DNA of 64,000 nucleotides from Stutzerimonas stutzeri (GCF_002890915.1 NZ_POUT01000001.1:186001-250000), one strand, 5' to 3'; shown: positions 27,448-36,425, counted from the stretch's first letter. Numbers and translations: made by a program. The notes: generated by a model from the sequence alone, not told the origin.

Positions 27448-28344
27448 CTATTCCCCGCCGACGGCGAAGTTCGGCAGGCTGTCGACCGGCTGGGAGAAGT
27501 CGAAGGGAATCGATTCGATGGCCAGGCCGACGTTGCGCTGCACGACGAAATGCAGGTGCGGGCCGGTGCTGTTGCCGGTGTTGCCGGAACGGGCGATGCG
27601 CGTACCGGTTTCCACCCGCTGGCCTTCGCGCACGGCCACCGAACCCTGCATCAGGTGCAGGTAGACGCCCATGGTGCCGTCGTCGTGGATGATGCGCACG
27701 AAGTTGCCGGCCGGGTTGTTGCCCCGCCCGCTCTGTTCGTTCTCCACTTTCACCACCACGCCGCCGCGCGCGGCAATGATCGGCGTGCCCTCGGGCATGG
27801 CGATGTCCATCGCATAACGGCCTTTCGGAGTGAAGTGGCTGTACTGGCCATTGGCGCCCTGGGTCAGGCGGAACGGCCCGCCGCGCCAGGGCAGCGGATA
27901 CTTGTAGGGTTTGGGCAGCAGGCGCGGGTCGCCCAGGGCGTGGCGCAGCCTGGGCGTGTATTTCAGCGGCTTGGAGGCATCGCGCGGCGCCAGGGTCGCC
28001 AGGCGGATCTGGCTGCGCGGCGGCAGGATCCAGCGGATCGGCTTGGCCGGCGCACCGACGGCGTTCTCGACGTTGTCCAGCTTGAGTTCGATGTCCACCG
28101 GCGCGTAGAGATCGTTGCGTACCAGCAGCGTCTCGCCGGCGGCGTGCTTGCGGGTCTCCAGCCTGACCTGGGTATCGGTCTTTTCCACCATGCGATCGCG
28201 GAAGACGAACACCTGCGCACCAGGGGCGGCCTGGTCGCTGTAGGTCACCACGCCATTGGCATCGGTGTATTTGTAGATGGTCAGGGCCAGCGCCGGCGAG
28301 GCCAGCAGCGGCAGCCCGAGCAACAGGAGAAGGCGCCCCAGCAT
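27448..28344 (-). CDS. M23 family metallopeptidase with DUF4124 domain
   Basis: A 298-residue exported protein. Residues 1-20 are a signal peptide (MLGRLLLLLGLPLLASPALA). A DUF4124-like segment follows (YKYTDANGVVTYSD). The LytM/M23 domain lies at about 165-285 with GRYAMDIAMPEGTPIIAARGG and the HLHF zinc motif (about 263-266). The family cuts peptidoglycan cross-bridges. At the first zinc position the usual HxxxD reads RYAMD, so the first His is missing at the canonical place; a His lies eight residues earlier (SHFTPKGRYAMD). The protein may use that His or may be a non-catalytic member. Confidence 0.87.
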   Translation of the reverse strand: MLGRLLLLLGLPLLASPALALTIYKYTDANGVVTYSDQAAPGAQVFVFRDRMVEKTDTQVRLETRKHAAGETLLVRNDLYAPVDIELKLDNVENAVGAPAKPIRWILPPRSQIRLATLAPRDASKPLKYTPRLRHALGDPRLLPKPYKYPLPWRGGPFRLTQGANGQYSHFTPKGRYAMDIAMPEGTPIIAARGGVVVKVENEQSGRGNNPAGNFVRIIHDDGTMGVYLHLMQGSVAVREGQRVETGTRIARSGNTGNSTGPHLHFVVQRNVGLAIESIPFDFSQPVDSLPNFAVGGE

Positions 28345-28511
28345 AACGGCAGAGTTCTAACGGTCAGGGTGTTGGAGCGGCAAGCCTAGCAGTGGCGTTG
28401 CGCCTGTGCGAGCCACCGACCGTCGGGGTGTGACGCCGATCAGCTTGTGTGGCGCGGCAACCGCCGAACGGTCAGCCAACGGCCCAGGACCGGCTCAGGC
28501 TGAACCGCTTC

Positions 28512-29408
28512 TCAGGCGCCGGGAATGAAATGCCGTTGCGCCGTGCCGCGGGCGATCAGCCGCGACAGGTAGTCGAGCTTCTGCGGGTCGCAGTCGACGA
28601 AGCGCAAGGACAGCTGCAGCCACTCGCTGTCGGGTTTGGGCTCGAACGCCGCGACCGCATGCAGGTAGCCGTTGAGACGGGCGATTTCGCCGCCCTCGCC
28701 CTGCTCCAGGTCGAGCACGGCGCTTTCAAGTACCTGCGGCAGCGTTTCGCCGCGCCTGATCACCAGCTGTGCATCCTTGAGGCTGAGGGCCTTGATCACG
28801 CAGGCCAGGGTGCCCGAAGCCAGTCGCAACTGGCCCTGGCCGCGCCCGGCGGCAGTGGTCGCCGCTTTGGCCGGCGCCTGCACCAGGGGCGCCGGCGCAG
28901 CTGCGGCTGGTGGCGCAGCGGGGCGCACCACTTCGGCCTTGCCGCCGGTCAGCGCGGCCAGCGAATCGTTGGCCATGCCGGTGGCCATGTTCCTGACCGG
29001 CGCGCTGGCGGCCAGGGCGTCGAGCTTGCCGGCGCGGCCCAGGGCCTTGCGCACCTTGCTGGTCAGCTGCTCGTTGGAGAACGGCTTGCCGATGAAGTCC
29101 GACACGCCGGACTGGATCGCCTGCACCACGTTCTCCTTGTCGCCGCGGCTGGTGACCATGATGAACGGCAGGGCCTTCAGCGCATCCTGCGCACGACACC
29201 AGGTCAGCAGCTCGAGCCCGGACATTTCCGGCATTTCCCAGTCGCAGAGGATCAGGTCGAAGCGCTCGCGCGTGAGCATCTGCTGGGCCTTGCGCCCGTT
29301 GACCGCGTCCTCGATGCGGATACCCGGGAAGTGGCCACGCAGCGCCTTCTTCACCAGGTCGCGGATAAAGGGCGCGTCATCCACCACCAGCACACTGACC
29401 TTGCTCAT
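28512..29408 (-). CDS. CheY-like response regulator with C-terminal PilZ-like part
   Basis: A 298-residue cytoplasmic response regulator. The receiver domain (1-125) has VVDDAPFIRDL, the phospho-acceptor Asp in LCDWEMPEMSG, VTSRG and GKPFSNEQL. A low-complexity Ala/Pro linker follows (about 160-190). The C-terminal 110 residues have no DNA-binding motif; the pattern is loosely like PilZ but lacks a clear RxxxR. The ribosome binding site GGAGTGAAGG precedes ATG 29408. The same gene follows the M23 peptidase near phoR in other pseudomonads. No kinase is nearby. Confidence 0.82.
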   Translation of the reverse strand: MSKVSVLVVDDAPFIRDLVKKALRGHFPGIRIEDAVNGRKAQQMLTRERFDLILCDWEMPEMSGLELLTWCRAQDALKALPFIMVTSRGDKENVVQAIQSGVSDFIGKPFSNEQLTSKVRKALGRAGKLDALAASAPVRNMATGMANDSLAALTGGKAEVVRPAAPPAAAAPAPLVQAPAKAATTAAGRGQGQLRLASGTLACVIKALSLKDAQLVIRRGETLPQVLESAVLDLEQGEGGEIARLNGYLHAVAAFEPKPDSEWLQLSLRFVDCDPQKLDYLSRLIARGTAQRHFIPGA

Positions 29409-29607
29409 CCTTCACTCCTGCTCGAATGCCGGCAAGCATAGCGGCAGGACCGTCCCGACAAAAGCGCGAGTCGCCGCCAGCGGCAAACTTGTTGCGCTCA
29501 ATCAACCCACGGCAGCGCCATCCTCGCCGAGCGCGACGACGCACCAGCGGACAGAAGCGCGCCGGCGCGGCATACTCGCGGTTTCCCGCCAGCGTTCCGA
29601 GGCCGCC

Positions 29608-30405
29608 ATGGTTCAGCACATTCTCGTTGCCCACGATCTGACTCCGGAAGCCGACCGGGCCCTGCAGCGCGGCGCCCAGCTGGCCCGGCAGAGCGGGGCG
29701 CGCCTGAGCCTGCTGCACGTGCTCGACGAGCGCGACAACGGGGCCGACGAGGTCGCCGCACGCAGCCTCCTGCAAAACCGCCTGCAGCACAACGGGCTGG
29801 GCGACCAGCAGCCCTGGCTTCGCCGCGGCAACCCCGTCGAGGAAGTACTGACCCAGGCCCGCGGGCTGGAGGCGGACCTGCTGGTACTCGGCCGCCATCA
29901 CCGCGATTCGACCCAGGGCTTCGCCGGCACTACCCTGGAACGCATCCTGCTCGCCACCCCGGCACCGCTGCTGCTGGCAATCGCCCCGGCAGAGACGCCC
30001 TACAGCCAGGCCCTGGCTGCCCTGGACTTCTCGCCCTGCGCCACCCGCGCCCTGCAATGCGCCTGGCGCCTGCTGCCGGCCGGCGCCGAGCTGCATGCAC
30101 TGAACGTCGATGAAGTGGCCGAAGTGCACGGCCCGGACGAGAGCGGCCTGGCCCTGCAGCAGGAGCTGTTCGACCAGTTGCTCGAGGACATCCAGGCCTG
30201 GCTGCCGGACAGCGGCGTGCGGCTCAGCTACAGCCTCTACCAGGGCGAGCGCAGCAATTGCCTGGAAGCCGCCATCGGCGAGCTGCAACCGCAGTTGCTG
30301 GCGCTGGGCGGACACAGCCGCGGCGAACTCAGCAGCGCCCTGCTCGGCAGCCTGACCCGGCAATTTCTAGACCAACCGCCTTGCGACGTGCTGGTGGCGC
30401 GCTGA
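29608..30405 (+). CDS. Tandem universal stress protein (UspA family)
   Basis: A 265-residue protein with two Usp domains. The first (about residues 1-130) begins ILVAHDLTPEADRAL and has the nucleotide loop LVLGRHHRDSTQGFAGTTLERIL, which fits the ATP-binding G-2x-G-9x-G(S/T) pattern only loosely. The second (about 135-262) has ALDFSPCATRAL and ALGGHSRGELSSALLGS. Usp proteins support survival under starvation or stress in the cytoplasm. Start ATG 29608 has GAGG upstream. It is a single-gene unit; a 199-base gap separates it from the divergent response regulator gene. Confidence 0.87.
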   Translation: MVQHILVAHDLTPEADRALQRGAQLARQSGARLSLLHVLDERDNGADEVAARSLLQNRLQHNGLGDQQPWLRRGNPVEEVLTQARGLEADLLVLGRHHRDSTQGFAGTTLERILLATPAPLLLAIAPAETPYSQALAALDFSPCATRALQCAWRLLPAGAELHALNVDEVAEVHGPDESGLALQQELFDQLLEDIQAWLPDSGVRLSYSLYQGERSNCLEAAIGELQPQLLALGGHSRGELSSALLGSLTRQFLDQPPCDVLVAR

Positions 30406-30600
30406 CCCCGACCGGCGCCGCGAACCACGGCGCCCGCCCCCCCTTCTCCCGGCCGGCCCGGCAGCGACGTGCAACGCGTCCAGCCCCGAAACGCCCCCAC
30501 CCACCGCGACACGAAACATCCGCCGCGCAGTTGCTTCCGCGAAATCCCCTGCTACGTTTAGTTTCTAGAACAACAATAAACAATAAGAAGAAGGCGCCCA

Positions 30601-30774
30601 TGACCATCGCTGCGACCCTACTCCGGCTGCGCTCCCCATCCCGCTTCCCCCGCCACCGCAACGCTCGCGGGGCCACAGTGCCCGGATGGCTCGCATTGCA
30701 GGCGCCTTTCACCGCATGCCCCGAGCTGACCTGCGCGACCGCGTTCGCGCGTACCTGCCCCGTTTTCCCCTAGA
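30601..30774 (+). CDS. Possible leader peptide / small ORF upstream of the ABC importer
   Basis: A 57-codon frame with AAGAAGAAGG placed seven bases before its ATG, in the 437-base gap between the Usp gene and the importer operon. The peptide is Arg- and Pro-rich at first, with three cysteines near the end, and matches no family I know. Its TAG overlaps the start of an inverted repeat (30774-30807). It could be a translated leader, a degenerate gene or chance; codon use is not convincing. Confidence 0.35.
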
Positions 30775-30807
30775 CCCCGCGCCGTCCTCGACAGCTCCGG
30801 GCGGGGT
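30774..30807 (+). promoter_or_regulatory. Hairpin between small ORF and the ABC importer
   Basis: ACCCCGC (30774-30780) pairs with GCGGGGT (30801-30807) around a 20-base loop. It begins at the last base of the small ORF and ends 35 bases before the binding-protein start codon. It may be an mRNA leader structure; no T tract follows. Confidence 0.4.
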
Positions 30808-30842
30808 TGTCCTGTAACGGTCCATCGTGCAAGGAGATACGC

Positions 30843-32048
30843 ATGAAGCTTCCAGCAATTGCAGCGGCAACCCTGACGGCGGCTATCGCCGTTCCCGCCT
30901 CGGCCGAGATTTCCGACGGCAAGGTGAAGATCGGCATCCTCAACGACCAGTCCGGCGTGTATGCCGATTTCGGCGGCAAATGGTCATACGAGGCGGCGAA
31001 GATGGCGGCCGAGGATTTCGGCGGCAAGGTGCTGGACGCGCCGATCGAGATCGTCACCGCCGACCACCAGAACAAGCCGGACATCGCCTCCAACATCGCC
31101 CGCCAGTGGTACGACCGCGAGCAGGTCGACTCGATCATGGAGCTGACCACCTCCTCGGTGGCGCTGGCAGTGCAGGGCATTTCCAAGAGCAAGAAGAAGA
31201 TCGACCTGGTCACCGGCGCCGCCACCACCGAGCTGACCGGCAAGCAATGCTCGCCCTATGGTTTCCACTGGGCCTACGACACCCACGCGCTGGCAGTCGG
31301 CACCGGTGGCGCACTGGTATCCCAGGGCGGCGACAGCTGGTACTTCCTCACCGCCGACTACGCCTTCGGCTATTCGCTGGAGGAGCAGACCGCGACGTTC
31401 GTCAAATCCAAGGGGGGCGAGGTCAAGGGCGCGGTCCGCCACCCCCTGGCGACCACCGACTATTCGTCGTTCCTGCTGCAGGCACAATCCTCCGGGGCCA
31501 AGGTCATCGGCCTGGCCAACGCCGGCCTGGATACCTCCAACAGCATCAAGCAGGCGGCGGAATTCGGCATCGTCGCCGGCGGCCAGCGCCTCGCCGCGCT
31601 GCTTTTCACCCTCGCCGAGGTGCACGGCCTGGGCCTCGACGCCGCGCAGGGGCTGACCCTGACCGAAAGCTTCTACTGGGACCGCGACGACAAGTCGCGC
31701 GAGTTCGGCGAACGCTTCTTCAAGCGCACCGGGCGCATGCCGAACATGGTCCATGCCGGCACCTATTCGGGCGTGATGCAGTACCTCAAGGCCATCGAGA
31801 AGGCCGGCACCGATGCCACCGAGCCGGTGGCCAAGGCGATGCACGAGATGCCGGTGGACGACGTCTTCGCGCGCAACGCCAAGGTCGGCGCCAACGGCCG
31901 GCTGATCAGCGACGTCTACCTGATGGAGGTGAAGAAGCCCGAGGAAAGCAAGCGCGCCTGGGACTACTACAAGGTGCTGGCCACCGTGCCGGGCGACGAG
32001 GCCTACATCAAGCCGGCCGACAGCGGCTGCGATCTGGCCGGGCAATGA
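30843..32048 (+). CDS. ABC importer periplasmic substrate-binding protein (branched-chain amino acid type)
   Basis: A 401-residue Leu/Ile/Val-binding-type receptor (Peripla_BP_6). The signal peptide is MKLPAIAAATLTAAIAVPASA. The fold starts with VKIGILNDQSGVYADFGGKW and has ITTLE-free family landmarks such as NKPDIASNIARQWYDREQVD and MVHAGTYSGVMQYLKAIEKAG. ATG 30843 has AAGGAGATACGC before it. The five-gene operon (receptor, two ATPases, two permeases) takes up an unknown substrate; this receptor subgroup also binds amides, urea-like compounds or aromatic acids. The next gene overlaps it by four bases. Confidence 0.9.
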   Translation: MKLPAIAAATLTAAIAVPASAEISDGKVKIGILNDQSGVYADFGGKWSYEAAKMAAEDFGGKVLDAPIEIVTADHQNKPDIASNIARQWYDREQVDSIMELTTSSVALAVQGISKSKKKIDLVTGAATTELTGKQCSPYGFHWAYDTHALAVGTGGALVSQGGDSWYFLTADYAFGYSLEEQTATFVKSKGGEVKGAVRHPLATTDYSSFLLQAQSSGAKVIGLANAGLDTSNSIKQAAEFGIVAGGQRLAALLFTLAEVHGLGLDAAQGLTLTESFYWDRDDKSREFGERFFKRTGRMPNMVHAGTYSGVMQYLKAIEKAGTDATEPVAKAMHEMPVDDVFARNAKVGANGRLISDVYLMEVKKPEESKRAWDYYKVLATVPGDEAYIKPADSGCDLAGQ

Positions 32049-32860
32049 GCATGGCCGCCGCAGCTCACGCCGGCTTCGCCGGTTCGCCGGCCAGCGAGGT
32101 CGAGCAGGACGCGCCCGTGGTGCTCTCGGCGCGCGGCCTGCGCCGTGAGTTCGGCGGCTTCGTCGCGGTCAACAACGTCGATCTGGACGTGCGCCATGCC
32201 CGGGTGCACGCCTTGATCGGCCCCAACGGCGCGGGCAAGACCACGGTGTTCAACCTGCTGACCAAGTTCCTGCAGCCCACCGCTGGCAGCATCCGCCTGC
32301 TCGACCACGATATCACCCGCACCGATCCGGCCAAGGTGGCCCGGATGGGCCTGGTGCGTTCGTTCCAGATTTCCGCGGTGTTCCCGCACCTGTCGGTGCT
32401 GGACAACGTGCGCGTGGCCCTGCAGCGCCCGGGCGGGCTGGCCACCCAGTTCTGGCTGCCGATGCGCTCGCTCAACCGCCTGAACGAGCGCGCCATGCAG
32501 CTGATCGAAGCGGTCGGCCTGGCCGACAAGCGCCACGAGCTGGCCGCCGACCTCTCCTACGGACGCAAGCGCGTACTGGAAATCGCCACCACCCTGGCAC
32601 TGGAGCCCAAGGTGCTGCTGCTCGACGAACCCATGGCCGGCATGGGCCATGAGGACGTGCACGTGGTCGCCGAGATCATCCGCGAGGTCGCCACCCAGCG
32701 CGCCGTGCTGATGGTCGAGCACAACCTCAAGGTGGTCGCCGACCTGTGCCATCAGGTGACCGTATTGCAACGCGGCGAAATCCTCACCTCCGGCGACTAC
32801 CGCACGGTCAGCCAGGACGAGCGCGTGCGCGTGGCCTACATGGGGACCGAACATGACTGA
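32045..32860 (+). CDS. ABC importer ATPase, LivG type
   Basis: A 271-residue ATP-binding subunit. Walker A is GPNGAGKTT (about residues 59-67), the signature is LSYGRKRVLEIA instead of the classical LSGGQ, as is normal for LivG, Walker B is VLLLDEPMAGM, and the switch His lies in VEHNLKVV. A 30-residue Ala-rich extension precedes the core fold. The start overlaps the receptor stop (ATGA), and the stop lies inside the next gene, so translation is coupled along the operon. Confidence 0.92.
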   Translation: MSMAAAAHAGFAGSPASEVEQDAPVVLSARGLRREFGGFVAVNNVDLDVRHARVHALIGPNGAGKTTVFNLLTKFLQPTAGSIRLLDHDITRTDPAKVARMGLVRSFQISAVFPHLSVLDNVRVALQRPGGLATQFWLPMRSLNRLNERAMQLIEAVGLADKRHELAADLSYGRKRVLEIATTLALEPKVLLLDEPMAGMGHEDVHVVAEIIREVATQRAVLMVEHNLKVVADLCHQVTVLQRGEILTSGDYRTVSQDERVRVAYMGTEHD

Positions 32861-33563
32861 AAGCGCACCCCTGCTGTCGGTACGCGACCTCAACGCCTGG
32901 TATGGCGAAAGCCACGCCCTGCACGGCATCGACCTGGACGTTCATCAAGGCGAGACGGTGACCCTGCTCGGGCGCAACGGCGTGGGCAAGACCACCGCGC
33001 TGCGCGCCATCGTCGGCATCATCCGCAAGCGCAGCGGCAGCATCCGCTTCGACGGCAAGGACATGCTGCGCGTGCCGCTGCACCGCACCGCGCGCCACGG
33101 CATCGGCTACGTGCCGGAGGAGCGCGGCATCTTCTCCACGCTTACCGTCGAGGAAAACCTCACCCTGCCACCGGTGATCGCCAAGGGCGGCATGAGCCTG
33201 GCGGAGATCTACCAGCTGTTCCCCAACCTCGAGGAACGCCGCAAGAGCCCGGGCACCAAGCTTTCCGGCGGCGAGCAGCAGATGCTGGCGATGGCGCGCA
33301 TCCTGCGCACCGGCGCCCGCTTGCTGCTGCTCGACGAACCCACCGAAGGCCTGGCGCCGGTGATCATCCAGCGCATCGGCGAGGTGCTGGTGACACTCAA
33401 GCAGCGCGGCATGACCATCCTGCTGGTGGAGCAGAATTTCCGCTTCGCCAGCAAGGTCGCCGACCGCTTCTACGTGGTGGATCACGGCAAGGTCATCGAT
33501 ACCTTCGTCGTCGACGAACTGCCTGGCCGCATGACCATGCTCAACGAAGTCCTGGGGGTCTGA
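32853..33563 (+). CDS. ABC importer ATPase, LivF type
   Basis: A 236-residue ATP-binding subunit paired with the LivG-type protein. Walker A is GRNGVGKTT (about residues 40-48), the signature LSGGEQQMLAMAR, Walker B LLLLDEPTEGLAP, and the switch His position reads VEQNFRF as usual for LivF. It overlaps the upstream gene by eight bases and the downstream permease by one base (TGATG). Confidence 0.93.
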   Translation: MTESAPLLSVRDLNAWYGESHALHGIDLDVHQGETVTLLGRNGVGKTTALRAIVGIIRKRSGSIRFDGKDMLRVPLHRTARHGIGYVPEERGIFSTLTVEENLTLPPVIAKGGMSLAEIYQLFPNLEERRKSPGTKLSGGEQQMLAMARILRTGARLLLLDEPTEGLAPVIIQRIGEVLVTLKQRGMTILLVEQNFRFASKVADRFYVVDHGKVIDTFVVDELPGRMTMLNEVLGV

Positions 33564-34450
33564 TGACGACGATTTTCGATGTGCCGATCCAGGCGTTCCT
33601 CGGCCAGCTGCTCATCGGCCTGATCAACGGCTCGTTCTACGCCATGCTCAGCCTGGGCCTGGCGATCATCTTCGGCATGCTGAAGATCATCAACTTCGCC
33701 CACGGCGCGCAGTACATGATCGGCGCCTTCGCCGGCTACCTGCTGCTGGCCACCCTGGGCATCGGCTACTGGCCGGCGCTGATCCTCGCACCGATCGTGG
33801 TCGGCCTGTGCAGCGCGGTGGTCGAGCGTGTGGCACTGTCGCGGCTGTACAACCTCGACCACCTCTACAGCCTGCTCTTCACCTTCGGCCTGGCGCTGGC
33901 CCTGGAAGGTGCCTTCCGCTACTACTACGGCTCATCCGGGCAACCCTATGCGGTGCCCAAGGAGCTGGCCGGCGGCTACAACCTGGGCTTCATGTTCCTG
34001 CCCAAGTACCGCGCCTGGGTGGTGCTGGCCTCGCTGGCGATCTGCATCGCCAGCTGGCTGTTGATCGAAAAGACCAAGCTCGGCGCCTACCTGCGCGCCG
34101 CCACCGAAAACCCGACGCTGGTGCGCACCTTCGGCATCAACGTGCCGCTGCTCTTGACCTTCACCTACGGCATGGGCGCGGCACTGGCCGGGCTGGCCGG
34201 CATTCTCGCCGCGCCGATCTACCAGGTCAGCCCGCTGATGGGCTCGAACCTGATCATCGTGGTGTTCGCCGTGGTGGTGGTCGGCGGCATGGGCTCGATT
34301 CTCGGCGCGATCATCACCGGCTACATGCTGGGCATTCTCGAGGGGCTGACCAAGGTGTTCTATCCCGAGGCATCGAACATCGTGATTTTCGTGATCATGG
34401 CCATCGTACTGCTGGTGCGCCCGGCCGGCCTGATGGGGAGGGACGCCTGA
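33563..34450 (+). CDS. ABC importer permease, LivH type
   Basis: A 295-residue inner-membrane permease with about eight hydrophobic helices. The family segment LGLAIIFGMLKIINFAHGAQYMIGAF lies at about residues 32-57, and the conserved FGINVPLLLTFTYGMGAALAGLAG at about 190-215. The coupling loop for the ATPases is in the ENPTLVRTFGI region. Start and stop codons overlap both neighbours by one base, so it is tightly coupled within the operon. Confidence 0.93.
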   Translation: MTTIFDVPIQAFLGQLLIGLINGSFYAMLSLGLAIIFGMLKIINFAHGAQYMIGAFAGYLLLATLGIGYWPALILAPIVVGLCSAVVERVALSRLYNLDHLYSLLFTFGLALALEGAFRYYYGSSGQPYAVPKELAGGYNLGFMFLPKYRAWVVLASLAICIASWLLIEKTKLGAYLRAATENPTLVRTFGINVPLLLTFTYGMGAALAGLAGILAAPIYQVSPLMGSNLIIVVFAVVVVGGMGSILGAIITGYMLGILEGLTKVFYPEASNIVIFVIMAIVLLVRPAGLMGRDA

Positions 34451-35439
34451 TGAACAGCCAAGCCACCGGCACGATCACGCCGACCAAGCGCCCGCTGCTG
34501 CGCCTGGAAACCGTGCTGATCCTGATCGGCATCCTCGCGCTGGCCCTGGCGCCGTTCTACTTCTACCCGATCTTCCTGATGAAGGTGCTGTGCTTCGCGC
34601 TGTTCGCCTGCGCCTTCAACCTGCTGCTCGGCTACACCGGCATCCTTTCCTTCGGCCATGCGGCGTTCTTCGGCGGCTCGGCCTATTTCACCGCCCACGC
34701 GGTGAAGGAATGGGGCCTGCCGCCGGAACTGGGCATTCTCGTCGGCGTCGCCGGCGCGGCGTTTCTCGGGCTGGTCATCGGCTTCCTGGCGATCCGCCGG
34801 CAGGGCATCTACTCGACGATGATCACCCTGGCGCTGTCGCAGATGTTTTTCTTCTTCTGCCTGCAGGCCGGCTTCACCCATGGCGAGGACGGCATCCAGG
34901 GCATTCCGCGCGGGCATCTGTTCGGCTTCATCGATCTCGAGGAGCCGCTGTACATGTACTTCTTCGTGCTCTCGGTGTTCCTCGCCGGGATGTTCGTGAT
35001 CTGGCGCGTCATCCACTCCCCGTTCGGCATGATCCTGCGCTCGATCCGCGAGAACGAGAACCGCGCGATCTCCCTCGGCTACACGGTGTCGCGCTACAAG
35101 CTCGGCGCCTTCGTCATGTCCGCCGCGCTGGCGGGGCTGGCCGGCGGGCTGAAGGCGCTGGTGTTCCAGTTCGCCACGCTGACCGACGTCAGCTGGCAGA
35201 TGTCCGGCGAGGTGGTGCTGATGACCCTGCTCGGCGGCATCGGCACCCTGGTCGGGCCGATCTTCGGCGCGGCGCTGGTGACCACCCTGGGCAACTACTT
35301 CGCTACCTCCGAGCTGCCGGTGACGCTGGTCACCGGAATCATCTTCATGGTCTGCGTGCTGGTATTCCGCCGCGGCATGATCGGCGAACTCTACGCCTCG
35401 CGGCTGGGCAAGAAGCTCGAACGGCGCGCCGAGGATTGA
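34450..35439 (+). CDS. ABC importer permease, LivM type
   Basis: A 329-residue inner-membrane permease, the last gene of the operon. Hydrophobic helices begin at about residue 20. Family landmarks are FNLLLGYTGILSFGHAAFFGGSAYF (about 56-80), IRENENRAISLGYTVSRYK (about 200-218) and GGIGTLVGPIFGAALV (about 262-277). A dispersed palindromic repeat follows 34 bases after the stop. Confidence 0.93.
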   Translation: MNSQATGTITPTKRPLLRLETVLILIGILALALAPFYFYPIFLMKVLCFALFACAFNLLLGYTGILSFGHAAFFGGSAYFTAHAVKEWGLPPELGILVGVAGAAFLGLVIGFLAIRRQGIYSTMITLALSQMFFFFCLQAGFTHGEDGIQGIPRGHLFGFIDLEEPLYMYFFVLSVFLAGMFVIWRVIHSPFGMILRSIRENENRAISLGYTVSRYKLGAFVMSAALAGLAGGLKALVFQFATLTDVSWQMSGEVVLMTLLGGIGTLVGPIFGAALVTTLGNYFATSELPVTLVTGIIFMVCVLVFRRGMIGELYASRLGKKLERRAED

Positions 35440-35472
35440 GGCCGGGGAGAGCGAAGCGGCAGGATGGAACAC

Positions 35473-35555
35473 GTAGGTTGGGTTGAGGGGCGCAGCACCG
35501 AAGCCCAACATCCCACCCGCATGCGTTGGGCTTCGCTGCGCTCAACCCAACCTAC
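35473..35555. repeat. Dispersed palindromic repeat, GTAGGTTGGGTTGA type
   Basis: GTAGGTTGGGTTGA at 35473 and TCAACCCAACCTAC ending at 35555 are exact inverse ends. The inner parts CGAAGCCCAAC (35499-35509) and GTTGGGCTTCG (35525-35535) are also exact inverses. It is the same family as 25776-25891. It lies downstream of the ABC operon, convergent with parA, and shows no coding sign. Confidence 0.85.
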
Positions 35556-35651
35556 GAGATCGATCGGTGAAGGGTGGCGCGTAGCCTGGAGTGCGCAACG
35601 CCGAAGCCCGACGGGCTGCATCCACGCCAATCCCCGGCGGCGGCGCCCCGC

Positions 35652-36425
35652 TCAACCCTGCCCTTCGAGCAGGTCGTGCAGCTCGACGAACTGTTGGCTC
35701 AGCTTGTGCCGCGGGTCGAAGTAGACCAGCGGCATGCAGGCCTGGTGCGATTCGCGCATCCGCACCGAGTTCATCAGGTTGACCGGCAGCACCGGCAGGC
35801 CTTCGCCGAGCAGTTGCTCGATCATTTGCTGTGGCAGTGCCGCCCGCGGCTGGAACTGGTTGACCACGATGCCCTCGACCTCGAGCGTCTCGTTGTGGTC
35901 CTCCTTCAGCTCCTCGATCTCCTCCAGCAGGCCGTACAGCGCCTGACGCGAGAAGCTGTCGCAGTCGAAGGGAATCAGGCAGCGGTCGGCCGCGATCAGC
36001 GCCGAAACGGTATAGAAGTTCAGTGCCGGCGGCGTATCCAGGTAGAGTCGGTCGTACTCCTCGGCCAGGCCGTCGAGCAGTTTGCGCAGCTTGTTGATCT
36101 TGTGCTTGGCCTCCAGCTTGGGCTGCAGGTCGGCCAGTTCGGCGGTGGCGCTGACCAGGTGCAGGTTGTCGAAGGCCGTCTCGAGGATCGGCGGGCGCGC
36201 CTTCTTGCCGGCGCTGCCACCGGCCAGCACCTGCTTGAAGAAATCGGCGATGCCGGTGGGCACCGCGTCGCCGGTGAGCCCGGTCAGGTAGTGGGTGGAG
36301 TTGGCTTGGGCATCCAGGTCCACCAGCAGCGTGCGGTAGCCCTGCGACGCGCTGACCGCCGCCAGGTTGCAGGCGATGCTCGACTTGCCGACCCCGCCCT
36401 TCTGATTGAACACGACCCTGCGCAT
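35652..36425 (-). CDS. ParA family ATPase, orphan
   Basis: A 257-residue ParA/MinD-type ATPase. The start at 36425 gives [21 protein letters not shown] with the deviant Walker A motif KGGVGKSS (residues 9-16). The A' and B motifs follow ([17 protein letters not shown] and [18 protein letters not shown]). No parB-like gene or parS-like site is adjacent, so it is not the chromosomal partition ATPase. Orphan ParA proteins place cell-surface, chemotaxis or other complexes; the cargo here is unknown. The C-terminal part (about 190-257) has no recognised extra domain. Confidence 0.87.
   Translation of the reverse strand: MRRVVFNQKGGVGKSSIACNLAAVSASQGYRTLLVDLDAQANSTHYLTGLTGDAVPTGIADFFKQVLAGGSAGKKARPPILETAFDNLHLVSATAELADLQPKLEAKHKINKLRKLLDGLAEEYDRLYLDTPPALNFYTVSALIAADRCLIPFDCDSFSRQALYGLLEEIEELKEDHNETLEVEGIVVNQFQPRAALPQQMIEQLLGEGLPVLPVNLMNSVRMRESHQACMPLVYFDPRHKLSQQFVELHDLLEGQG

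Noticed and set aside
30660-30690. Possible sigma-54 promoter (TGGCTCGCATTGCA)
   Set aside because: The spacing between GG and GC is eight bases, not ten.
30827-32860. Apparent 677-residue frame before the LivG-type ATPase
   Set aside because: The first part is the off-frame of the receptor gene; the ATPase starts at ATG 32045.
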